This document shows, piece by piece, positions 18,754-26,959 of a stretch of 64,000 nt of DNA (position 1 is the stretch's first letter; every line of letters begins with the position of its first letter). Origin of the DNA: Pseudomonas arsenicoxydans (lineage in GTDB: Bacteria > Pseudomonadota > Gammaproteobacteria > Pseudomonadales > Pseudomonadaceae); NCBI RefSeq assembly GCF_006438915.1, contig NZ_RCZE01000020.1:26106-90105 (forward strand). The letters are read 5' to 3'. The translations under genes were made by a program, and so were the position numbers. Below the pieces are notes generated by a model that ran no database searches, was not told the origin of the DNA, and worked only from the letters and a program-made list of their open reading frames with translations.

Positions 18754-20577
18754 ATGACTGAAGTCTTCGATCCAAGCGCTTTTCTATCGACGGTCAGTGG
18801 GCGCCCCGGTGTGTATCGCATGTTCGACAGCGATGCGCGCCTTTTGTATGTAGGCAAAGCCAAGAACCTGAAAAATCGCCTGTCGAGTTACTTTCGCAAA
18901 TCCGGTCTGGCGCCCAAGACCGCAGCGCTGGTGGCGCGTATCGCTCAGGTCGAAACCACCATCACTGCCAACGAAACCGAAGCCCTGCTGCTTGAGCAGA
19001 CGCTGATCAAGGAATGGCGCCCGCCGTACAACATCCTGCTGCGCGATGACAAATCGTACCCCTACGTCTTTCTCTCGGATGGCCAGTTCCCGCGCTTGAG
19101 CATTCATCGCGGTGCAAAGAAGGCCAAGGGCAAATACTTTGGTCCGTACCCGAGCGCCGGGGCGATTCGCGAAAGCCTGAGTCTTTTGCAAAAGACCTTT
19201 TTTGTCCGCCAGTGCGAAGACAGCTATTACAAGAACCGCACCCGACCTTGCCTGCAATATCAGATCAAGCGATGCAAGGCGCCGTGTGTGGGCTTGGTCG
19301 AGCCCGAGGTGTATGCCGAAGACGTTCGCCACTCGGTGATGTTCCTTGAGGGCCGCAGCAATGCGCTGACGGATGAGTTGTCCGCAGGCATGGAAGAGGC
19401 GGCGATCAACCTCGAGTTCGAGCGCGCTGCCGAGTTGCGCGATCAGATTTCCTTATTGCGTCGAGTCCAGGACCAGCAAAGCATGGAGGGCGGCACCGGC
19501 GATATCGACGTGATCGCCGCCTTCGTCAATCCGGGCGGTGCATGTGTTCACTTGATCAGCGTGCGCGGCGGCCGGGTACTGGGCAGCAAGAACTTCTTCC
19601 CGCAAACCGGTATCGACGAAGACGTTTCCGAAGTCATGGCCGCGTTTCTCGGCCAATACTTCATCACCAGCCCCGAGCGCGACTTGCCGAGTGAGCTGAT
19701 CGTCAACGTGGTTCATGAAGACTTCCCGACGCTGATCGAAGCCATCGATGCGCTGCGCGGGCGTGAACTGACCATCAGTCATCGGGTGCGTGGCACGCGA
19801 GCGCGCTGGCAGCAACTGGCGGTCACCAACGCCGAGCAGGCCTTGATTGCGCGTCTGGCGAACCGTCAGCACGTCGCGGCACGTTTCGATGCACTGGCGG
19901 AAGTCTTGAACCTGGACGAACCACCGCAGCGTCTGGAGTGCTACGACATCAGCCATTCCAGCGGCGAAGCCACCGTAGCGTCTTGCGTGGTGTTTGGCCC
20001 GGAAGGCCCGATCAAATCCGATTATCGCCGCTACAACATCGAAGGCGTGACGCCGGGGGATGACTACGCCGCGATGCATCAGGCGTTGACCCGTCGCTTC
20101 AGCAAGCTGAAGGACGGCGAGGGCAAGCTGCCGGATATTCTATTGGTGGACGGCGGCAAAGGTCAGCTGTCCATGGCCCGTGACGTACTCAATGAGCTGG
20201 CGGTGCCGGACCTGATTCTGTTGGGCGTGGCCAAAGGGGCGACGCGCAAGGCCGGTTTCGAAACCTTGTACCTCAACGACGCGGCCCACGAGTTCACCTT
20301 GCGCGGTGATTCCCCCGCGCTGCATTTGATTCAGCAAATACGCGACGAAGCTCACCGTTTCGCCATTACCGGGCACCGCGCTCGCCGTGGCAAAACCCGC
20401 CGCACGTCCACGCTTGAGGGTGTTGCCGGCGTCGGGCCGACACGGCGTCGCGATTTATTGAAACATTTTGGTGGATTGCAGGAGCTGTCTCGTGCCAGCA
20501 TCGAAGAGATCGCCAAAGCACCCGGGATCAGTAAAAAGCTCGCAGAGTTGATTTATGCAAATCTGCACAGCGAGTAG
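18754..20577 (+). CDS. uvrC: Excinuclease ABC subunit C
   Basis: The nuclease subunit of nucleotide excision repair, making both incisions around UvrB-bound lesions. It has 607 residues. The N-terminal GIY-YIG domain (GVYRMFDSDARLLYVGKAKNLKNRLSSYF) makes the 3' cut. The Cys-rich patch (CLQYQIKRCKAPC) and UVR helix pair (AINLEFERAAELRDQISLLRRV) follow. The UvrC endonuclease domain contains ECYDISHSSGE and LLVDGGKGQLSMA. Helix-hairpin-helix motifs are at the end (GVAGVGPTRRRDLLKHFGGL). It shares a transcript with gacA, from which it is separated by 2 bp. Confidence 0.97.
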   Translation: MTEVFDPSAFLSTVSGRPGVYRMFDSDARLLYVGKAKNLKNRLSSYFRKSGLAPKTAALVARIAQVETTITANETEALLLEQTLIKEWRPPYNILLRDDKSYPYVFLSDGQFPRLSIHRGAKKAKGKYFGPYPSAGAIRESLSLLQKTFFVRQCEDSYYKNRTRPCLQYQIKRCKAPCVGLVEPEVYAEDVRHSVMFLEGRSNALTDELSAGMEEAAINLEFERAAELRDQISLLRRVQDQQSMEGGTGDIDVIAAFVNPGGACVHLISVRGGRVLGSKNFFPQTGIDEDVSEVMAAFLGQYFITSPERDLPSELIVNVVHEDFPTLIEAIDALRGRELTISHRVRGTRARWQQLAVTNAEQALIARLANRQHVAARFDALAEVLNLDEPPQRLECYDISHSSGEATVASCVVFGPEGPIKSDYRRYNIEGVTPGDDYAAMHQALTRRFSKLKDGEGKLPDILLVDGGKGQLSMARDVLNELAVPDLILLGVAKGATRKAGFETLYLNDAAHEFTLRGDSPALHLIQQIRDEAHRFAITGHRARRGKTRRTSTLEGVAGVGPTRRRDLLKHFGGLQELSRASIEEIAKAPGISKKLAELIYANLHSE

Positions 20578-20609
20578 AATGCCACCTCACCTCGTAGCCA
20601 GTTGTGCCG

Positions 20610-21170
20610 ATGAATATCCCTAATCTGATTACCGTTCTACGCGTCCTGCTCATCCCGATCTTCATTTTGCTGTTCTACCTGCCTTACCAATGGAGCTACG
20701 TGGCCTCCGCCTCGGTCTTCGCATTCGCTGCCGCTACAGACTGGCTGGATGGTTATCTGGCCCGACGCCTGGAGCAAAGTACTCCGTTCGGGGCGTTCCT
20801 CGATCCTGTGGCTGACAAGCTGATGGTCGCTGTCGCACTGGTCTTGCTGGTGCAAGAACACGGCAACCTGTGGCTCACGCTGCCGGCCGCCGTCATCATC
20901 GGTCGCGAAATTGTCGTCTCGGCATTACGCGAATGGATGGCCGAACTCGGCGCCCGTGCTCACGTCGCGGTGTCGAACCTGGGTAAATGGAAAACCGCCG
21001 CGCAAATGCTCGCGCTGGTGATCCTGCTGGCCAATCCGTCAGACTTTAGCTTCTGGGTCTTGATCGGTTATGCCTTGTTGCTGGTGTCTGCGGGCCTGAC
21101 ATTGTGGTCCATGGTCCAGTACTTGCGGGCTGCCTGGCCACATCTGAAGACCGACGTTGAAAAGAAATAA
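20610..21170 (+). CDS. pgsA: CDP-diacylglycerol-glycerol-3-phosphate phosphatidyltransferase
   Basis: Makes phosphatidylglycerol phosphate, committing CDP-diacylglycerol to acidic phospholipids, in the inner membrane. From the ATG at 20610 it has 186 residues, starting MNIPNLITVLRVLLIPIFIL like its Pseudomonas homologues; a GTG two codons earlier (20604) is possible. The CDP-alcohol phosphotransferase motif D-G-x2-A-R-x8-G-x3-D-x3-D is visible as DWLDGYLARRLEQSTPFGAF and then LDPVADK. Four or five membrane segments are present. It follows uvrC after 32 bp and precedes three tRNA genes. Confidence 0.95.
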   Translation: MNIPNLITVLRVLLIPIFILLFYLPYQWSYVASASVFAFAAATDWLDGYLARRLEQSTPFGAFLDPVADKLMVAVALVLLVQEHGNLWLTLPAAVIIGREIVVSALREWMAELGARAHVAVSNLGKWKTAAQMLALVILLANPSDFSFWVLIGYALLLVSAGLTLWSMVQYLRAAWPHLKTDVEKK

Positions 21171-21190
21171 AACTTTTTTGAATCAAGGGG

Positions 21191-21218
21191 TTGACGGGGC
21201 TTCTGGATTCTATAGAAT
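21191..21218 (+). promoter_or_regulatory. Sigma-70 promoter of the tRNA genes
   Basis: TTGACG (21191-21196) and TAGAAT (21213-21218), 16 bp apart, ending 15 bp before tRNA-Gly. Confidence 0.7.
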
Positions 21219-21233
21219 GCGCCACACCAAGAC

Positions 21234-21309
<76 letters not shown>

Positions 21310-21354
21310 AGTTTGAACACATTTGTTGTTGTGCTACTGACAGCAAATGTTTGA

Positions 21355-21428
21355 GGCCGAGTAGCAAAATGGTTATGCAGTGGATTGCAAATCCACCTAC
21401 GCCGGTTCGATTCCGACCTCGGCCTCCA
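21355..21428 (+). tRNA. tRNA-Cys (GCA)
   Basis: 74 bases with encoded CCA. Acceptor stem GGCCGAG/CTCGGCC, anticodon loop TTGCAAA (GCA) and T-arm CCGGTTCGATTCCG. It is 45 bp after tRNA-Gly. Confidence 0.97.
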
Positions 21429-21436
21429 CTATAAAC

Positions 21437-21472
21437 AAGCTCCGTAGATCTATGATTTACGGAGCTTTTTTA
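21437..21472 (+). terminator. Rho-independent terminator after tRNA-Cys
   Basis: AGCTCCGTA and TTACGGAGCT arms around a short AT-rich loop, followed by TTTTTTATTT. Confidence 0.85.
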
Positions 21473-21623
21473 TTTCCGCAGCCCTGCAAGATTTTGTCTT
21501 GAAAAGGTCAACTGCGAACTTGCTTCACCGAGGCGGGGTGTATATATTTCCCCCTCTGTTGCACAAGCGTCAGAACTGCCAGGTCGTCATTTGTCAGCCT
21601 TCAGACTGCTTCACCGCGCTACC

Positions 21624-21710
21624 GCCCGAATGGCGAAACTGGTAGACGCATGGGACTTAAAATCCCCCGCTCGTAAGGGCGTGCCGGTTCGATTCCGGCT
21701 TCGGGCACCA
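21624..21710 (+). tRNA. tRNA-Leu (TAA)
   Basis: 87 bases with encoded CCA and a long variable arm (CCCGCTCGTAAGGGCGT). Acceptor stem GCCCGAA/TTCGGGC, anticodon loop ACTTAAAA (TAA). Confidence 0.96.
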
Positions 21711-21720
21711 TCTTAAAAAT

Positions 21721-21764
21721 CAAGGGTTTGCGGGCGAAAGCTGATGCAAACCCTTGTTTGTTTC
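21721..21764 (+). terminator. Terminator after tRNA-Leu
   Basis: CAAGGGTTTGC and GCAAACCCTTG arms around a 13-base loop, then TTTGTTT. Confidence 0.8.
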
Positions 21765-21794
21765 TGAAGCGCAATTTTAGAGTTGTTTTTTAGC

Positions 21795-22631
21795 TCAACC
21801 TTCATTCGCCCAAACACCCGTATCCGCGGTGCGTCGAACGTAATCACTAAAGTCCCGAGCGGGGCGGCCAAGTGCACGTTGGACGCCATCGGTGACAAGG
21901 GTATTGCGCCCGTCGAGCACCGTTGTGAAGAGATACAGCACCAGATTGATCAACTCGGCTGGAAGCTGCGCCTGTTCCAGCGCCTCTCTATAGGCGTCTG
22001 GCGGTACCGCAACGAAGCGGATGTCGCGGCCGGTCCCTCGAGCAATTTCATCGACCGCCTCGGCAAACGTCAGCGCCCGTGGTCCTGTCAGTTCATAAAG
22101 CTGGCCGGAGTGTCCTGGCCGGGTCAATGCCTGGACAGCAATCTCGGCGATGTCCTCCACATCGACAAAGGGTTCGGCGATATTGCCGACGGGAAGTGCC
22201 ACGTCCCCCTGAAGTATCGGCTCGAGAAAATGCGCCTCACTGAAGTTCTGGAAAAACCAACTGCAGCGAAGGATGGTCCAGTCGACGCCGCTGTTCTGTA
22301 TGACGCGTTCGGCTTGTTCCGCTTCAGCTTCTCCACGCCCGGACAGCAGCACCAGTTTGCCGACGCCGCTTTTGACGGCCAGGTCGGTAAACGCCTGAAT
22401 CGTTTCGACGGCACCTGGAACGGCGAGGTCCGGTTGGTAGGAAATGTAAACGGCGGCGACTCCATCAAGGGCTGCCTCCCAAGTGCTTTGATCCTCCCAG
22501 TCAAAAGGTGGATTGGCGCCACGAGAGCCCAGGCGCACGGGCAACCCCGCAGTTTTTAGCCGTTGAGTAATCCTGCTCCCTGTCTTACCGGTCGCACCGA
22601 GAATGAGGATGCGGTCTTGATAAGTCTTCAT
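21795..22631 (-). CDS. NmrA-like NAD(P)-binding protein
   Basis: A 278-residue atypical short-chain dehydrogenase of the NmrA/QOR2 group. The Rossmann motif is RILILGATGKTGSRITQRL at the N-terminus, followed by TWEAALDGVAAVYISYQPD and LVLLSGRGEAEAEQAERVIQ. There is no classical YxxxK, as usual in this group, whose members act as redox sensors or quinone/azo reductases. The ATG at 22631 has GGAG nine bases upstream; an ATG at 22640 is possible. It is divergent from a TetR gene with a palindromic operator between, so it is probably the target of that regulator. Confidence 0.8.
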   Translation of the reverse strand: MKTYQDRILILGATGKTGSRITQRLKTAGLPVRLGSRGANPPFDWEDQSTWEAALDGVAAVYISYQPDLAVPGAVETIQAFTDLAVKSGVGKLVLLSGRGEAEAEQAERVIQNSGVDWTILRCSWFFQNFSEAHFLEPILQGDVALPVGNIAEPFVDVEDIAEIAVQALTRPGHSGQLYELTGPRALTFAEAVDEIARGTGRDIRFVAVPPDAYREALEQAQLPAELINLVLYLFTTVLDGRNTLVTDGVQRALGRPARDFSDYVRRTADTGVWANEG

Positions 22632-22650
22632 CGCGTTCATCTCCATGGGG

Positions 22651-22675
22651 TTAATGTGAGTGATACTCACGTTAA
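22651..22675. promoter_or_regulatory. Palindromic operator, probably for the TetR regulator
   Basis: TTAATGTGAGT-GAT-ACTCACGTTAA: 11-bp arms with a single mismatch around three bases, 19 bp upstream of the NmrA-like start codon. Further GTGAGT-type half sites (GCTCACGTT at about 22690 and GTGAGT at 22774) lie between the two divergent genes. Confidence 0.65.
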
Positions 22676-22811
22676 AAAGATGATAAACGCTCACGTTCTA
22701 CCGTCAACCAACGAAAGAACGGAAACCGACGTACGGCTACACCCTCTTGGGTGTGTTGATAGGCGGTGCTAAGGTGAGTGCATGTCATGTTATTGATCGG
22801 GATCCCCACCA

Positions 22812-23504
22812 GTGCCGAAGAAAACCACCACCGGGCGCGAGCAGACGGTTTCAGAACCGGCCCGACGCAATCCCACGCAGCAGCGCAGTCGCGAGCGGCA
22901 GGAGCGAATTCTGGCGGTGGCGACGAAGCTGATTGCGACCAATGGCAGCGATTCGCTAAAGATGAGTGAAATTGCCGAACGCTCGGAGATTTCGATTGGC
23001 TCGCTTTATCAGTATTTTCCTGACAAGAGCTCGGTGATCCGCACGCTAGCCGAGCGCTTTAACGCCGAGAGTCGCCGGTGTATAGAAATGGCTTTGGAGG
23101 CGGTCCAGGATGCTCAAGGATTACGCGAGGCCTATTCAAACCTGCTCGAGCAGTATTACGACATCGCTCAGGCGGAGCCGGTGATGCGTGACATCTGGTC
23201 GGGGATGCAAGCTGACAAACAACTGCTGGCGCTGGAGCTGGAAGAGAGTCGAGTGGCGGGGAGGTTGCTGGCGGATGCGATGCTTCGGGTGTTTCCAGGC
23301 AGTGATACTCAGCAAGTCGCAGATACCGCTTTTCTGATCTGGCAACTGGGAGAGGCGACCATGCGTCTGGCCATTACCTGCGCGCCTGAAGAGGGGCGGC
23401 GACTGTTCGAAGCATTCAAGCGTATGTCGCTCGCCGAGGTGATGGCGCCCGCTAACGTGTTGATCAGCAGTGGGTCGACCGAAGTCGACCCTGCTGTCGA
23501 ATGA
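22812..23504 (+). CDS. TetR-family transcriptional regulator
   Basis: A 230-residue regulator with an N-terminal helix-turn-helix (RSRERQERILAVATKLIATN, then MSEIAERSEISIGSLYQYFPDKSSVIRTL), preceded by a basic tail, and a C-terminal ligand domain without recognisable specificity. The start is a GTG at 22812; the upstream in-frame ATG at 22782 is blocked by a stop, so no better start exists. It is divergent from the NmrA-like gene, with the palindrome at 22651-22675 between them. It likely represses that gene and itself. Confidence 0.87.
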   Translation: MPKKTTTGREQTVSEPARRNPTQQRSRERQERILAVATKLIATNGSDSLKMSEIAERSEISIGSLYQYFPDKSSVIRTLAERFNAESRRCIEMALEAVQDAQGLREAYSNLLEQYYDIAQAEPVMRDIWSGMQADKQLLALELEESRVAGRLLADAMLRVFPGSDTQQVADTAFLIWQLGEATMRLAITCAPEEGRRLFEAFKRMSLAEVMAPANVLISSGSTEVDPAVE

Positions 23505-23509
23505 GCCTG

Positions 23510-23794
23510 CTAGACAAAAGGCTGGCCGCTAAACCCACGCGGTAGTCTTTGCAATCCCGTCATGGCGGTAAGCCGTTCCGTCCAGGCTGCGCGCCAGTCA
23601 TTGGCGGTGTGAGTGCCCTTGGCCTTGCGTGCGGCACGGCGTGTCGCATTGCGCTGGGCCTTGCGCGCTTCCTGGTACGCATCGGTGTTCCGGCAGCTTC
23701 TGCATTTCACGCGGTTCAGTTCTTGGGTGGACGTGAGGTTGCTGCCTTTGTGACCGCAGGCCAGATGCCCGCTGACTTTGAAGTGAGTGACCAT
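23510..23794 (-). CDS. Small zinc-ribbon-like protein, unrecognised
   Basis: 94 residues from the ATG at 23794 (AAGGAG upstream; a longer frame from 23923 runs through the terminator). The N-terminal half has HLACGHKGSNLTSTQ and KCRSCRNTD: paired C-x-H and C-x2-C suggest a small zinc knuckle. The middle is strongly basic (KAQRNATRRAARKAKG) and the C-terminus has WRAAWTERLTAMTGLQRLP. Nucleic-acid binding is possible but is inference only. It converges on the TetR gene with 5 bp between stops. Confidence 0.6.
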   Translation of the reverse strand: MVTHFKVSGHLACGHKGSNLTSTQELNRVKCRSCRNTDAYQEARKAQRNATRRAARKAKGTHTANDWRAAWTERLTAMTGLQRLPRGFSGQPFV

Positions 23795-23866
23795 GGAACG
23801 TCTCCTTCGCGACGTGTGATTGTTTGACCCCTCGCAAACGCCAGCGTTCGCTAGCTGCCTGGCAGG

Positions 23867-23895
23867 CAAAAAAAAGGCCTGCATGCGGGCAGGCC
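23867..23895 (-). terminator. Terminator (minus strand) upstream of the zinc-ribbon gene
   Basis: GGCCTGC and GCAGGCC arms around a short loop, followed on the minus strand by a run of T (forward A run 23868-23876). It separates the 94-residue gene from transcription arriving from the right. Confidence 0.75.
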
Positions 23896-23965
23896 AAGGT
23901 AATTCTTCAAAGGAGTGACTCACTGTAGGGCGTACGTTGTGAATGCGACGTGAAAGAAATGTCGC

Positions 23966-23991
23966 AAAAAAAGCCCAGCGCCAGGCCGGGT
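23966..23991 (-). terminator. Terminator (minus strand) after the 76-residue gene
   Basis: On the minus strand CCCGGC and GCTGGG arms (one G-T pair), then a seven-base T run. It lies 110 bp past the stop of the gene at 24101-24331. The stretch 23795-24100 holds only these two terminators and no supported gene. Confidence 0.65.
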
Positions 23992-24100
23992 GGGTGGTGT
24001 AACGGCGGATATTCAGACAGGCACAATCTCGGTGACGATTAAGTCGCCGTTCATGCGTCCTGAAACAGGCTCTGTTCTCGCGTCGCGTGCCCGGCCCGAA

Positions 24101-24331
24101 TCATCTGAACCGTGGGAGGGGCCGGTCGACAGGTTTTAGCGACGACAGCGTGTTCCGAATCAGCGGCGTGTCTTTTTCGATGTCGTTCAGCCGATCACGA
24201 ATTCTGAGGGCTGTCGGATGCCCCCCTTGATGATCGACCCAGTCGGCTATTTCCTTGCAGGCGGCAGCAAGTCGAGCCTGCCGGGAGTCGAGCAGGGTGA
24301 GGAGCGTGGTGATGGACTCTTTTTCGGACAT
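24101..24331 (-). CDS. Hypothetical protein, 76 residues
   Basis: Begins at the ATG at 24331 (MSEKESITTLLTLLDSRQAR) with GGAGG upstream. It is soluble, predicted mainly helical, with no cysteine motif other than one Cys. The end DTPLIRNTLSSLKPVDRPLP is Pro-rich. It is not recognised as a named family. It stands alone between two small genes of similar orientation and has its own terminator. Confidence 0.6.
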   Translation of the reverse strand: MSEKESITTLLTLLDSRQARLAAACKEIADWVDHQGGHPTALRIRDRLNDIEKDTPLIRNTLSSLKPVDRPLPRFR

Positions 24332-24463
24332 GGAAAACACCTCCGTTGAAGAACCTGGCAAATGGCGGAAAAAAGCCCGCCAGGTGCGAGCTTTCTGCCG
24401 TTGGGGTCACTGATCCTTCAGCTTTTTTTCAGTATAGACCCGCAGCAGACAGGTGAATGTTCA

Positions 24464-24685
24464 TCAGCCTTGTCGGGCCAGCACCTGCGATGTGGCGTTC
24501 AGCCGTTGGCATTCCCGCCTGGCGTCTGCTTCAGCATCAAAGCCGTCACCGATGAAACCCTGCGTGCGGGTATCGGTGATGCGGTACCAGACGGCGGCGT
24601 CGGGCGGTGCGTGACCGGATTCGCCGGCCCGGCGGCCATGAATGATGATCTTGTTGCAACGCTTCACAACGAAAATGTCTTCCAT
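24464..24685 (-). CDS. Hypothetical protein, 73 residues
   Basis: Starts MEDIFVVKRCNKIIIHGRRA at 24685 with only a weak GGTGA ribosome site. The middle (AVWYRITDTRTQGFIGDGFD) resembles a small beta-rich fold seen in short Pseudomonas proteins, and the end EADARRECQRLN is helical. Its function is unknown. Support is coding-like codon use and an intact frame between the topoisomerase and the 76-residue gene. Confidence 0.55.
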   Translation of the reverse strand: MEDIFVVKRCNKIIIHGRRAGESGHAPPDAAVWYRITDTRTQGFIGDGFDAEADARRECQRLNATSQVLARQG

Positions 24686-24758
24686 GGCGTCACCGCAGCT
24701 GATTTCTTATTCAGATCAACTATAGAAGTTCTTTGTGATCGTGCAAAAAATAGACAGG

Positions 24759-25799
24759 TCAGTTCGTCGCTTCAGCGCTGGCGATCATGCGCTCAAGGAA
24801 CATGGCCATCCCCACTTCCTCTGACCTGAGCCCTTTGCGCAACCTTGGCCGAGGCAACTCGGCCAGGGCACCAAGCATAAAAGCGTCGAGTACCGCGGGG
24901 TGGATGTAGCATTTACGGCACACTGCAGGCGTGTTGCCTAATTGCCGGGCGACGTTCTTGACCATCTCTACTACTTGGCGTTTTGCATCCGACTCAGGCT
25001 CCCACTGCAATTCGCGCAACACTGACAACGCCAGCACACTGCCTGCCCACGTGCGGTAATCCTTGGCCGTGAAATTGGCCCCGGTGAGCGTTTGCAGATA
25101 GGCGTTGACGTCGGCGGAACTGACGGTGTGTCGTTCGCCGTTTTCATCCAGATACTGAAACAGGTTTTGTCCGGGGATTTCCTGGCAGCGCTTGATGATC
25201 CGAGCCAAGCGTCGATCTCTCACGGTGATCTGGTGCTCCACGCCACTCTTGCCGCGAAACTGGAAGCGGATAGCGCTGCCGTTGACTTCAACGTGGCGGC
25301 TGCGCAACGTCGTCAGGCCGTATGAGCGGTTGTCGCGAGCGTACTGCGTGTTGCCGACCCGGATCAGCGTTGCATCGAGCAAAGTAATGACGGTGGCCAT
25401 GACCTTGTCTCGGCTGAAGCCGGGCGCGTCCAACAGCGTTTCAAGCTGCTTGCGCAATTTCGGCAGCGCCAGGCCAAAGTCGCGCAGGCGCGAGTATTTG
25501 TCGGCATCGCGCACTTCACGCCAGCGTGCGTGGTAGCGATATTGCTTGCGACCGCGAGCATCGCGACCGGTGGCTTGCAGATGTCCGCACGGGTCGGCGC
25601 AAATCCACACATTCGTATAGGCCGGCGGCACAGCGAGGGCGTTGAGGCGTTTGATTTCGTCCGGATCAGTAATGCGCTGGCCCGCCGGATCAAAGTAACA
25701 AAATTTTCCATGCAGCAGCTTCCGGCTGATTCCGGGCTGCGTGTCATCGACATAGTGCAGGTCGGGTGGCAGAACATCGGGCAGCGCGGTATCGGACAT
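24759..25799 (-). CDS. DNA topoisomerase IB
   Basis: A 346-residue poxvirus/bacterial type IB topoisomerase, relaxing supercoils through a transient 3'-phosphotyrosine. The N-terminal domain carries GKFCYFDPAGQRITD and VPPAYTNVWICADPCGHLQATGRDARGRKQYRYH. The catalytic domain shows RVGNTQYARDNRSYGLTTLRSRHV (first Arg), KDYRTWAGSVLAL (second Arg region) and the nucleophile Tyr298 in CRKCYIHPAVLDAF. It is monocistronic. Homologues are common in Pseudomonas, with no assigned essential role. Confidence 0.92.
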   Translation of the reverse strand: MSDTALPDVLPPDLHYVDDTQPGISRKLLHGKFCYFDPAGQRITDPDEIKRLNALAVPPAYTNVWICADPCGHLQATGRDARGRKQYRYHARWREVRDADKYSRLRDFGLALPKLRKQLETLLDAPGFSRDKVMATVITLLDATLIRVGNTQYARDNRSYGLTTLRSRHVEVNGSAIRFQFRGKSGVEHQITVRDRRLARIIKRCQEIPGQNLFQYLDENGERHTVSSADVNAYLQTLTGANFTAKDYRTWAGSVLALSVLRELQWEPESDAKRQVVEMVKNVARQLGNTPAVCRKCYIHPAVLDAFMLGALAELPRPRLRKGLRSEEVGMAMFLERMIASAEATN

Positions 25800-25876
25800 G
25801 GCGAGTCAACCTCGACAACAAATCAGGGGTCAGTACAGCCATTGACCGCAGACATTTGTCGTTGGTGCCAAAAGAC

Positions 25877-26956
25877 TTAGGCCAGTACCGCCACCGCTTT
25901 GATTTGTGCCCAGAGTTGCTGGCCGGGATGCACGCCCAACTGGTCCCGGGAGTAGCGGGTGATACGCGACAGCAATGGCGTGCCGGCTGCGTTCAGGCGG
26001 ATCAGCACATGGGCGGCGTTGTCGGCGCCGATTTCACTGATCACGGTGACCGGCAAGCGATTGAGGATGCTGCTTTGCTCGACGCTGCGCAGGCTCAGGC
26101 TGACATCGCGGGCTTGAACCTTGCAACGCAGTGCCTGGCCCAGGGGCATGGGCGCATGGGCGACGCGAATGCCCAGATCGGTATCGGGCAACTGCAAGGT
26201 CAGCAACTGATAGTGGGCGTCATACGCGCTGACATGGCCTTCGATCACCACCCCTGCGTCATCGCCCAGCGCCAGTGGCAGGTCGAGACGGGCGAGGGTT
26301 TCGCCGATGGGGCCGCTGGCCAGAGCCTTGCCGTCGCTGAGCAAGACGATGTGGTCGGCCAGCCGCGCAACCTCATCTTGGGAGTGACTGACGTACAGTA
26401 CGGGGATGTCCAGCTCGTCGTGCAGGCGTTGCAGGTAAGGCAGGATCTCGTTTTTACGCTGACTGTCCAGCGCCGCCAGTGGTTCGTCCATCAGCAGCAG
26501 TTTCGGGCTGGTGAGCAGCGCGCGGGCGATGCCGACCCGTTGCCGCTCGCCGCCGGAAAGGTTCTGCGGATGACGTTCCAGCAGATGCCCAATCCCCAGC
26601 AGTTCCGTGGCATGGCCCATGTCGACCCGGCGCTGCTGTTTCGGGATGCGCTTAATGCCGAATTCTAGATTCGCCAATACCGACAGATGCGCAAACAGAC
26701 TGGCTTCCTGGAATACATAACCCAGCGCACGTTTATGCGGCGGTACGAAAATCTTCTTTTCGCTGTCCTGCCAGACTTCATCATTGACCTGGATAAAACC
26801 CTGTTGGGCTCGCTCCAGACCAGCGATGCAGCGCAGGCAGGTGGTCTTGCCCGAACCCGAATGTCCGTAGAGCGCGGTCACGCCACGACCGGGCACTTGC
26901 AGGTCCACGTCCAGGGCGAACCCCGAATAGCTCAGTTTCAGGCGCATATCGATCAT
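25877..26956 (-). CDS. modC: Molybdate ABC importer, ATP-binding protein
   Basis: A 359-residue ATPase of the ModABC molybdate importer. Walker A is GHSGSGKTT, signature LSGGERQRV, Walker B LLLMDEPLAALD. The C-terminal region (residues about 285-355) is a molybdate-binding TOBE domain (VQARDVSLSLRSVEQSSILN, ending LWAQIKAVAVLA). The ATG at 26956 is preferred because GGAG lies 7 bp upstream; an ATG three codons later is possible. It begins 3 bp past the modB stop. Confidence 0.94.
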   Translation of the reverse strand: MIDMRLKLSYSGFALDVDLQVPGRGVTALYGHSGSGKTTCLRCIAGLERAQQGFIQVNDEVWQDSEKKIFVPPHKRALGYVFQEASLFAHLSVLANLEFGIKRIPKQQRRVDMGHATELLGIGHLLERHPQNLSGGERQRVGIARALLTSPKLLLMDEPLAALDSQRKNEILPYLQRLHDELDIPVLYVSHSQDEVARLADHIVLLSDGKALASGPIGETLARLDLPLALGDDAGVVIEGHVSAYDAHYQLLTLQLPDTDLGIRVAHAPMPLGQALRCKVQARDVSLSLRSVEQSSILNRLPVTVISEIGADNAAHVLIRLNAAGTPLLSRITRYSRDQLGVHPGQQLWAQIKAVAVLA

Positions 26957-26959
26957 CGA

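Noticed and set aside
23999..24053. A 13-codon frame (MNGDLIVTEIVPV) on the minus strand
   Set aside because: Too short, with no ribosome site and no context supporting it.
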